8,281 nt of DNA from Actinomycetota bacterium (GTDB taxonomy: Bacteria > Actinomycetota > Thermoleophilia > Miltoncostaeales > Miltoncostaeaceae): contig CANGAY010000019.1 of assembly GCA_947451735.1 (NCBI GenBank), positions 1 to 8,281 of the forward strand. Reading direction: 5' to 3'. Shown piece after piece: positions 1 through 5,774 of this stretch (positions are counted from its first letter, which is position 1; every line of letters starts with the position of its first letter). Below the pieces are notes generated by a model that was given only the letters and a program-made list of their open reading frames with translations, had not been told where the DNA came from and made no database searches. The position numbers and the translations under genes are program-made.

Positions 1-2072
1 ACAAACTCAACTCGCTGCCCATCTTCCCCAGGCACAAGGCCGCCAAGGCCGCGGCCACCGGCGGCGTGTGGGGTCGCTGGGGCGGGTTCGTATCGCGCCA
101 CCCGTGGTGGATGCTGCTGGTGGGCCTGGCCATCCTCATCCCCATGGCCATCCCCGTGGTGCGCATGAACCTGGGGCAGGAGGACGTGGGGGTGTCGTCG
201 CTCAAGACCACCCAGCGCCAGGCCTACAACCTGATGAGCGAGGGCTTCGGCGTGGGCTACAACGGCCCGCTGCTGGTCGCCGTGCAGCTGAACCCGCCCG
301 CCAAGGAGGACCCGACGGTGGCGGCCGAGGAGAACGAGGCCAAGGCGCTGCAGGCCCAGCTGGAGCAGGAGCAGGCGCAGGGGCAAGCGCAGCAGGCCCA
401 GCTGGAGGCCGAGGCCGCGCAGGTGAAGGCCGAGGCCGCGGTGCTCACCGCACAGCGCAAGGAACTGGACGCACAGGCCCAGGCGCTGGCGGCCAAGCGC
501 GACAAGCTGGTGGCGCAGGCACAGGCGCTTCGTACCGAGGCCCGGGGCGATGCCCTGGCGCGTGCCGCCGCGTTCGTGCAGAAGGCCGAGGCGCAGGCGG
601 CCAAGGCGCGGGCGGCAGGTGCGAAGTACAAGGCCACCACGGCTGAGATCCACGCGGTGCAGGCCCAGATCGCCGCGGTGGAGGCCGAGATTGCCGCCAC
701 CGTCGATCCGGTGGTGCTCGACCGCCTGCAGAAGCGCAAGGCCGACCTGCAGGCACGCGTTGACGCCCTCATCGCGCAGGCCGATCTGCAGCAGAAGGCC
801 GTGGACGACGCCAAGGCGAAGATCGCCGAGTACCGCGCGCAGGCCCGCGCCATCATCAACGCGCCGCTCACGCCGCAGCAGCAGGCGCTCATCGCGCAGG
901 CCCGGTCGCTGGCCGCGCAGGCCGAGGCGCTCGCCACGCAGCGGGCGGCGCTCGTGCGAAAGCGCGACACGCTGCTGCATGAGGAGACCCGTCTGCTGGC
1001 CAAGGTGGCGTCGCTCGATTACCAGAAGAACCAGTTGCTGGCGCTGCAGGCTCAGGCCAACCAGCAACTGGCCCAGGCGAATGCGCTGAAGGCCGAGGTG
1101 ACCGCCGCGCTCACGGCCGCCGGCGGCAATCCGCTCGGCACCGACCCGCGACTGGTGAAGCTGCAGAACGCACTCAAGGCCACCAAGGGCGTGAAGGGCG
1201 TGTCGGTGCCGTCGGTCAATACGAGCGGCACCGCGGCGTACTACAACGCCGTGCCCACCACGGCGCCGGCATCCGACGTGACCGTGGAACTGGTGAAGCG
1301 CGTGCGCGACACCGTGGTGCCCAGGGTGGAGAAGGAGACCAACGGCCTCACCGCCTACGTGGGCGGCACCACGGCCGGCAACATCGACCTGGCGCATGAG
1401 ATCACCGACTCGCTGCCGCTGGTCATCATGACGGTGGCACTGCTCAACATGCTGGTGCTGCTCCTGGCCTTCCGGTCGATCCTCATCCCCATTCAGGCCG
1501 CGGTGGTCATCACGCTCATCGCGCTGGCCACGTTCGGCCTGCTCACGTTCGTGTTCCAGTGGGGCTTCGGCTTCTACGCCGTGGGGCTCGACTCGGCCAA
1601 CGTGTGCTGCCACATCGCAGGCAGGCCCTCAGATCCCATCGCCTCGTACGTGCCGCTCATGATGTACGCGGCCATCTTCGGGCTGGCCAACGACTACCAG
1701 GTGTTCCTGCTCTCGCGGGTTGGCGCCGACGGCGTCAAGGCATCGCCGGCCAAGGCCGTGGCCGACGGCGTACGCACGGCGGGCCGGGTCATCGCCACTG
1801 CCGCGCTCATCATGCTGTCGGTGTTCGCCGCGTTCATCATCAATGGCGACCCGGTCATCAAGCAGTTCGGCGTCGGGCTTTCGGCCGGCGTGCTGCTGGC
1901 CGGCGGGCTCACCCTGTTCATGGTGCCGGCCATCCTGCGCCTCATCGGCCGGGGCATGCACTGGATCCCGAAGTGGCTCAACAAGATTCTGCCCCACGTG
2001 GACATCGAGGGCGAGAAGCTGCTGGAGAAGGTGACCGAGGCGGACGCCGCGGCCAAGACGCCCGGCGCCTAG
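1..2072 (+). CDS. MMPL/RND-family transporter with coiled-coil insert, C-terminal half (5' partial)
   Basis: The reading frame is open from the left edge (first full codon at 3), so the GTG at 66 is internal and the true start lies upstream. Residue numbers here count that GTG as 1. The visible part holds a cytoplasmic linker, TM7 (about 14-33), the second periplasmic domain (35-448) and TM8-TM12 (about 450-626). MmpL signatures are FRSILIP (469-475), FQWGFG (497-502), FGLANDYQVFLLSR (538-551) with the Asp-Tyr pair D543/Y544 expected of the proton relay, and IKQFG (598-602). Family members use proton motive force to export lipids or other hydrophobic compounds. Residues 84-350 are an Ala/Gln/Glu/Lys-rich coiled coil, far longer than the usual linker there. 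Departures from consensus are Q545 where MmpLs usually have Glu, a TM12 without the usual DAxxVR motif, and a Cys-Cys-His loop (514-516) between TM9 and TM10. Family assignment is secure; the cargo is unknown. Confidence 0.93.
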   Translation, partial: KLNSLPIFPRHKAAKAAATGGVWGRWGGFVSRHPWWMLLVGLAILIPMAIPVVRMNLGQEDVGVSSLKTTQRQAYNLMSEGFGVGYNGPLLVAVQLNPPAKEDPTVAAEENEAKALQAQLEQEQAQGQAQQAQLEAEAAQVKAEAAVLTAQRKELDAQAQALAAKRDKLVAQAQALRTEARGDALARAAAFVQKAEAQAAKARAAGAKYKATTAEIHAVQAQIAAVEAEIAATVDPVVLDRLQKRKADLQARVDALIAQADLQQKAVDDAKAKIAEYRAQARAIINAPLTPQQQALIAQARSLAAQAEALATQRAALVRKRDTLLHEETRLLAKVASLDYQKNQLLALQAQANQQLAQANALKAEVTAALTAAGGNPLGTDPRLVKLQNALKATKGVKGVSVPSVNTSGTAAYYNAVPTTAPASDVTVELVKRVRDTVVPRVEKETNGLTAYVGGTTAGNIDLAHEITDSLPLVIMTVALLNMLVLLLAFRSILIPIQAAVVITLIALATFGLLTFVFQWGFGFYAVGLDSANVCCHIAGRPSDPIASYVPLMMYAAIFGLANDYQVFLLSRVGADGVKASPAKAVADGVRTAGRVIATAALIMLSVFAAFIINGDPVIKQFGVGLSAGVLLAGGLTLFMVPAILRLIGRGMHWIPKWLNKILPHVDIEGEKLLEKVTEADAAAKTPGA
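315..1115 (+). other. Long Ala/Gln-rich coiled-coil insertion domain within the MMPL transporter
   Basis: This encodes residues 84-350 (GTG at 66 as residue 1) between two parts of the second periplasmic domain. The segment is almost pure Ala, Gln, Glu, Lys, Arg and Leu with a heptad-like hydrophobic pattern. Helix breakers are few: Asp-Pro at 214-215, and Pro267 and Pro270 in NAPLTP. The Asp-Pro splits it into arms of about 130 and 134 residues, which fits an antiparallel hairpin. The DNA is correspondingly low-complexity, with many CAGGCC and GCGCAGGC units; the 15-mer CTCATCGCGCAGGCC recurs at 768-782 and 888-902, each encoding LIAQA. Mycobacterial MmpL4 and MmpL5 are known to carry a coiled-coil insertion in the equivalent domain; equivalence in fold is inferred. 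The domain ends before the GGNPLGTDPRL turn that resumes the globular porter fold. Confidence 0.8.
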
Positions 2073-3514
2073 CCCCCTGCGGGCCCGCCGTGGTCGGGGC
2101 GGCCGCGCGGGATGAGGAAGGCCGCGGCGATCACGCCGAGCGCCACGAACGACCCCACGAGGATCGCGCGGCCGTAGCCGTCGGCAAGGGCCGAGGGCAC
2201 CGACTCGCCGATGGCGAGCGTGGCGGTGCGGTTGGCCGCGATGGTGGCCAGTACTGCCAGGCCGATGGCGCCACCCACCTGCCGTGAGGCGTTCACAAGC
2301 CCCGATGCCAGCCCCGCCAACTGCGGCGTGACCGCCGACATGGCGGCGTACGTGCCGGGCGGGAACGACAGGCCGAGGCCCAGCGACACCAGCGAGATGG
2401 GCCCGAAGATGTCGGCCCAGTACGAGCCGTCGGCCGACAGGTGCGACATCCACCACAGCGAGATGGCGATGATGACGCCCGCCACCACGAGAATCGGCAT
2501 GGGTCCCGTGCGGGGCATCACGCGGCCGGCGATCTGCGCGCCCACGATGATGACCAGCGCGGCCGGGATGAATCCCACGCCCGCTTGCAGCGGCGAGAGG
2601 TGCAGCACCTCCTGCAGGTACAGCGACACGAAGTACCACATGGCGAACATCGACCCGCCCACGCACGCCATGGCGATGTTGGCTCCGGCAAGCGCCCGGG
2701 TGCGCAGAAGGCGCAGGGGCGCGATGGGCGACGAGGCCACCTTGGTCTCGATCACCACGAACGCGGCCAGCAGCACGATGGCCGCGACGATGGGCACCCA
2801 CGTGAGCGGCGATGCCCAGCCGTGCGTCTCGGTCTGCACGATTCCGTAGACCAGCGCCGTGAGCGATGCGGTGATGGCCACCGCGCCGGCGATGTCGAGC
2901 TTCTCGCCGGCACCCGCGCCGCGGCTCTCGGGGATGACCCAGCGGCCCACGATGAGCCCCACAACGCCCACCGGGATGTTGATGAGGAAGATCCAGCGCC
3001 ACGACAGCAGGTCGGTGAGGATGCCGCCGATCAGCACGCCCACCGCGCCGCCGCTGGCCAGCGACGCGCTCCACACGCCCAGCGCCCGCGAGCGCTCGCG
3101 GGCCTCGGTGAACGTGGTGGTGACGATGGTGAGGGTGACGGGGGAGAGGATGGCCGCACCCACGCCCTGCACGGCCCGGGCCGTGATCATGGCCCAGCCG
3201 GTGGGCGCCAGGCCGCACACGAGGCTTGCGAGGGTGAACACGAGCAGCCCCACCAGGAACATGCGTCGGCGGCCGAACAGGTCGGCGATGCGCCCGCCCA
3301 GCAGCAGGAACCCCGCATAGGTGAGGGTGTACGCGTTCACCACCCACTGCAGGCCGGTGGGGCTGAACCCCAGGTCAACGCGCATCACGGGGAGGGCCAC
3401 GTTCACCACGGCCACGTCGAGCACCACCATGAACTGGCCCAGGCACGCCAGCAGCAGGATCAGGTTCTTGTGGGCCCCTGGTGCTGCGGGTGTGGCGTCG
3501 GCGGGATCGGTCAC
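2069..3514 (-). CDS. DHA2-family (EmrB/QacA-type, 14-TM) MFS drug exporter
   Basis: This is a predicted proton-coupled multidrug or metabolite exporter of the inner membrane. From the chosen GTG at 3514 it is 481 residues, normal for 14-helix DHA2 proteins. Visible signatures, in this numbering, are LDVAVVNVALPVM (about 32-44) in TM1, motif A GGRIADLFGRRR (73-84), RAVQGVGAA (113-121), and WRWIFLINIPVG (173-184), the DHA2 hallmark after TM5. Motif C reads GGAVGVLIGG: the usual Gly-Pro is Gly-Val. The reading frame extends upstream to a GTG at 3556, but those 14 extra codons include AAA, CCT and TTA, unlike the rest of the gene; that TTA is the only in-frame one I found in the window. A TAGCAT box lies 8 bases before the 3514 GTG, and neither start has a clear Shine-Dalgarno, so a leaderless start at 3514 is preferred. 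The stop overlaps the convergent MMPL stop. The substrate cannot be read from the sequence. Confidence 0.93.
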   Translation of the reverse strand: MTDPADATPAAPGAHKNLILLLACLGQFMVVLDVAVVNVALPVMRVDLGFSPTGLQWVVNAYTLTYAGFLLLGGRIADLFGRRRMFLVGLLVFTLASLVCGLAPTGWAMITARAVQGVGAAILSPVTLTIVTTTFTEARERSRALGVWSASLASGGAVGVLIGGILTDLLSWRWIFLINIPVGVVGLIVGRWVIPESRGAGAGEKLDIAGAVAITASLTALVYGIVQTETHGWASPLTWVPIVAAIVLLAAFVVIETKVASSPIAPLRLLRTRALAGANIAMACVGGSMFAMWYFVSLYLQEVLHLSPLQAGVGFIPAALVIIVGAQIAGRVMPRTGPMPILVVAGVIIAISLWWMSHLSADGSYWADIFGPISLVSLGLGLSFPPGTYAAMSAVTPQLAGLASGLVNASRQVGGAIGLAVLATIAANRTATLAIGESVPSALADGYGRAILVGSFVALGVIAAAFLIPRGRPDHGGPAGG

Positions 3515-3522
3515 GGCGGCGG

Positions 3523-3528
3523 ATGCTA
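3523..3528 (-). promoter_or_regulatory. Candidate -10 box (TAGCAT) for the DHA2 exporter, leaderless arrangement
   Basis: On the minus strand TAGCAT matches the actinobacterial -10 pattern TANNNT and ends 8 bases before the GTG at 3514, the distance expected if transcription starts at or next to the start codon. No recognisable -35 sits 16-18 bases upstream. It is one of few AT-containing spots in the divergent region. This is an inference from spacing and motif only. Confidence 0.35.
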
Positions 3529-3565
3529 AAGGTTTCCCACGCAAGCGCCTGATCACCGGCTGAAC

Positions 3566-3571
3566 GAGGAG
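3566..3571 (+). promoter_or_regulatory. Shine-Dalgarno site for the YdcZ-like gene
   Basis: GAGGAG lies 5 bases before the GTG at 3577. It is the best ribosome-binding site in the window and fixes that start. The neighbouring divergent MFS gene and murI lack anything comparable. Confidence 0.75.
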
Positions 3572-3576
3572 TCCCC

Positions 3577-4023
3577 GTGGACCGCATTGCCTATGTGTTG
3601 CTGCCCTTGCTGGGTGGCGCGCTCATCGCCGCGCAGGCGCCCATCAACGCGCGGCTTCGCCTGGTGGTGGGGTCGCCCATCGCCAGCGCGGCCCTGTCGT
3701 TCCTCGGCGGCACCATCATCCTGGTGGCCGGCACGCTCATCGTGGGGCAGGGTTCGTCGCTCATCAACATCGGCGGCGGTCCGTGGTGGGCCTACCTCGG
3801 TGGCCTGTGCGGGGCGGTGCTGGTGTTCGGCACGCTCATCGCGGCACCCAAGGTGGGCGTGCTGCCCACCTTCATCGCCGTGGTGCTCGGGCAGGTGGTG
3901 CTTGCGGCCGCCATTGACTACTTCGGCTGGTTCGGGCAGCCCGTGGCGTCGTTCGGCTGGGATCGCATCCTGGCCATCATCCTGCTGCTGGCCAGCCTCG
4001 CCCTGCTACTCCGTCGTGTCTAG
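3577..4023 (+). CDS. YdcZ/DUF606 family DMT-superfamily membrane protein
   Basis: This is a small integral membrane protein of 148 residues, the usual size for the DMT_YdcZ (DUF606) family, thought to be half-size drug/metabolite transporters. About five hydrophobic helices are visible (roughly 4-19, 34-56, 70-90, 95-113 and 128-146). Family signatures are QAPINARLRLVVGSP (20-34) after TM1, SFLGGTIIL (41-49), WWAYLGGLCGA (70-80), APKVGVLPTFIAVVLGQ (90-106) and IDYFGWFG (113-120). Being half-size, it probably works as a dimer; no second DUF606 gene is adjacent. The GTG start is fixed by a strong Shine-Dalgarno. The gene lies back to back with the DHA2 exporter, and 24 bp separate its stop from murI. 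It may be co-transcribed with murI, although murI seems to have its own -10 box. The substrate is unknown. Confidence 0.9.
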   Translation: MDRIAYVLLPLLGGALIAAQAPINARLRLVVGSPIASAALSFLGGTIILVAGTLIVGQGSSLINIGGGPWWAYLGGLCGAVLVFGTLIAAPKVGVLPTFIAVVLGQVVLAAAIDYFGWFGQPVASFGWDRILAIILLLASLALLLRRV

Positions 4024-4035
4024 GGGGCGTCCCTC

Positions 4036-4041
4036 TATCGT
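4036..4041 (+). promoter_or_regulatory. Candidate -10 box (TATCGT) for murI, leaderless arrangement
   Basis: TATCGT matches TANNNT and sits in the short gap after the YdcZ-like stop. Six bases separate it from the GTG at 4048 and nine from the ATG at 4051, so transcription could begin on the start codon itself. No convincing -35 hexamer is present. The purine run AGGGGG at 4022-4027 is too far from 4048 or 4051 to act as a normal Shine-Dalgarno. Confidence 0.35.
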
Positions 4042-4047
4042 GTGCGC

Positions 4048-4872
4048 GTGATGGCAGGCAAATCAGACAGGCCCATCGGGGTCTTCGACTCGGGCGTGGG
4101 CGGGCTCACAGTGCTCGATGAGTTGCTGGCCCGTCTGCCCTCGGAGGACTTCATCTACTTCGGCGACACGGCATGGTTCCCGTACGGCGACAAGTCGGCG
4201 GATGACCTGCGTGCACGCGCCGAGGCCATCGCGGGCTGGTTGCTGGCCCAGGACGTGAAGATGATCGTGGTGGCGTGCAACACGGCCACCGCTGCCGCGC
4301 TGGCCCACCTGCAGACCCACCTCGACGTGCCGGTGATTGGCGTGATGACCGCCGAGAGCCACGCGGCCGTGCAGAGCAGCCGCACCCGGCGCATCGGCCT
4401 GCTGGCCACCGAGGCCACCGTTGCCAGCGGGTCGTACCAGCGCATGATCGCGGCCCACGACGCCGGTGCGCAGGTGACCGCCGTGGCCTGCCCGCGCCTT
4501 GCACCCGCCATCCAGAGCGGCGACCCGTTCGACCAGTCGGTGGTTGACATGGTGCGCGAGTACACGCAGCCCCTGCGCGACGCGGATGTCGACACGGTCA
4601 TCCTGGGCTGCACGCACTACCCCATGGTGGCCAAGCTCATCCGCCGCCAGGTGCCCGACGCCACGCTCATCTCATCGGGCGAGGAGATCGCCCGCGAGAT
4701 CGCCGACACCCTTGGACGCCAGGGCATGCTGCGCGCGGCTGGGCGCGAGGGGCACTACGCATTCGCGTGCTCGGGCGATCCGGAGGCCTTCGGCACGCTG
4801 GGTACCCGGTTCATGCAGATGCCGTTCGGGGACGTGCAGCACGTTGACCCGGGCGTGGCGCCGGGGGCCTAG
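4048..4872 (+). CDS. murI: Glutamate racemase
   Basis: This cofactor-independent cytoplasmic enzyme interconverts L- and D-glutamate to supply D-Glu for peptidoglycan stem peptides. From 4048 it has 274 residues, typical of the family. Numbering from 4048, the N-terminal IGVFDSGVGGLTVL carries the catalytic-site Asp14 and Ser15. GDTAWFPYGDKS (39-50) binds substrate. VVACNTATA (74-82) holds Cys77 and LGCTHYP (186-192) holds Cys188 with His190, the two-cysteine acid-base pair. LLATEATVASGSYQ and ACPRLAPAI are further family blocks. Three in-frame starts exist (GTG 4042, GTG 4048, ATG 4051); a TATCGT box ending at 4041 makes 4042 unlikely and favours 4048 or 4051. The next gene begins 2 bp after the stop. 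Actinobacterial murI usually neighbours rph and rdgB, which are not in the visible part of this operon. Confidence 0.96.
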   Translation: MMAGKSDRPIGVFDSGVGGLTVLDELLARLPSEDFIYFGDTAWFPYGDKSADDLRARAEAIAGWLLAQDVKMIVVACNTATAAALAHLQTHLDVPVIGVMTAESHAAVQSSRTRRIGLLATEATVASGSYQRMIAAHDAGAQVTAVACPRLAPAIQSGDPFDQSVVDMVREYTQPLRDADVDTVILGCTHYPMVAKLIRRQVPDATLISSGEEIAREIADTLGRQGMLRAAGREGHYAFACSGDPEAFGTLGTRFMQMPFGDVQHVDPGVAPGA

Positions 4873-4874
4873 CC

Positions 4875-5774
4875 GTGGGGGTCGAGCGCGTGCTCGCGAC
4901 CATCCGCGCGGATGACGGCGAGGTGCACGACGCCCTGCTGCACGTGGACGACCGCATCACCCGGGTGCGCGAGCGCTCGAGCGGTCACCGCACGGCGATC
5001 ATCCACATCCACGGCATCATGGGCAACTTCCTGGTGGGCACCCTCAGGTTCCTGCCGTCACGCCTCGCGCGCGCCGGGTTTCCCACGCTGGTGGTGGAGA
5101 CCCGCATGGGCAACGTGGGCCAGCTGTTCGGCAAGGCCATCTTCGAGGACGCCGTGCGCGACATCGCCGCCGCGTTCTGGTGGCTCGAGGCCGAGGGCTA
5201 CGACCGCATTGTGGTGTGCGGCTACTCGAGCGGCGCCACGCTTGCCGCCCGGTACGTGGCCACGCATCACCTGCAGGGCATCAAGGCGATGATCAGCATC
5301 TCGGGCCCGTGGGGGCTTCCGCAGTCGCTGGAGGAGCGCAGCCGCAGGTGGGGCGCCGAGCCGTCGTACGAGGAGATCGTGGAGCGCCTGGGCAAGGTGG
5401 GCGGCAGCGGCACGCCCGACCGGCCCGAGGACGACCGCCTGTTCGTCATCGAGCAGAGCCGCGGCCCGACGCGCCGCCCGCAGGACAGCGAGGTGTACAC
5501 GTACCGCACGTGGTGGCACTCGCGTGGCCCCGAGGCGTACGCCGCCATGGCGTTCCGTCAACTGCCCGACGTCAAGGTGCCCACGCTGCTGGTGCAGGGC
5601 ACGGCCGATCAGGTGGTCGCCCCCGAGGAGGGGCAGCGACAATACGACCTCATGTGCGAGAGCGGCAACGATCAGGTGGAGCTGGTGTGGGTGCCCGAGG
5701 CCGGCCATTTCTACAAGGGGCAGGAGATCCTGCTCGTTGACGCCATCACGCGCTTTCTCGGGGACCTCCCGTGA
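4875..5774 (+). CDS. Alpha/beta hydrolase, first of a tandem paralogous pair
   Basis: This 299-residue protein is a predicted serine hydrolase (esterase, thioesterase or amidase type) with no visible signal peptide or membrane segment, so probably cytoplasmic. The oxyanion loop is HGIMGN (46-51), the nucleophile elbow GYSSG (116-120, Ser118), the acid Asp245 in QGTADQVV, and the base His278 in EAGHFY. The triad is therefore complete and in canonical order. Between strands 6 and 7 a cap-like region carries PSYEEIVE (163-170) and YTYRTWWHSRGPEA (208-221), both shared with the downstream gene. The GTG start is 2 bp after the murI stop, with GGGGG at 4863-4867 as a weak ribosome site. The end overlaps the next gene by 4 bp (GTGA), implying translational coupling. 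The substrate is unknown; the fold call is firm, but the reaction is not. Confidence 0.9.
   Translation: MGVERVLATIRADDGEVHDALLHVDDRITRVRERSSGHRTAIIHIHGIMGNFLVGTLRFLPSRLARAGFPTLVVETRMGNVGQLFGKAIFEDAVRDIAAAFWWLEAEGYDRIVVCGYSSGATLAARYVATHHLQGIKAMISISGPWGLPQSLEERSRRWGAEPSYEEIVERLGKVGGSGTPDRPEDDRLFVIEQSRGPTRRPQDSEVYTYRTWWHSRGPEAYAAMAFRQLPDVKVPTLLVQGTADQVVAPEEGQRQYDLMCESGNDQVELVWVPEAGHFYKGQEILLVDAITRFLGDLP

Noticed and set aside
66..68. GTG at 66 as the start of the MMPL gene
   Set aside because: The frame continues upstream to the window edge and encodes a linker typical of the MMPL middle (LPIFPRHK); starting here would give only half a transporter.
257..1003. Long minus-strand open frame (Ser/Ala/Cys-rich)
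   Set aside because: It is the antisense of the repetitive coiled-coil region; its composition follows from the GCG/CAG-rich repeats and it has no recognisable domain.
330..1100. Tandem repeat or CRISPR-like array in the CAG/GCG-rich region
   Set aside because: The repeated units are short, irregularly spaced and in frame with the coiled coil; they are codon-level repetition, not a repeat-spacer array.
2040..2110. Possible intrinsic terminator between the convergent genes
   Set aside because: GC-rich short pairings can be drawn, but there is no convincing stem followed by a T-run on either strand.
1629..3347. 572-codon minus-strand open frame
   Set aside because: It overlaps the DHA2 gene in another frame and runs antisense into the MMPL gene; the product is His/Arg/Gly-rich without domains, as expected for an alternate frame of GC-rich DNA.
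2441..3529. Plus-strand open frames opposite the DHA2 gene
   Set aside because: They are antisense to a clear membrane protein; the products are rich in His, Arg, Asp and Gly and have no family signature.
3550..3555. TGATCA palindrome in the divergent promoter region as an operator
   Set aside because: A 6-base palindrome without wider dyad symmetry is expected by chance; no flanking inverted repeat supports a regulator site.
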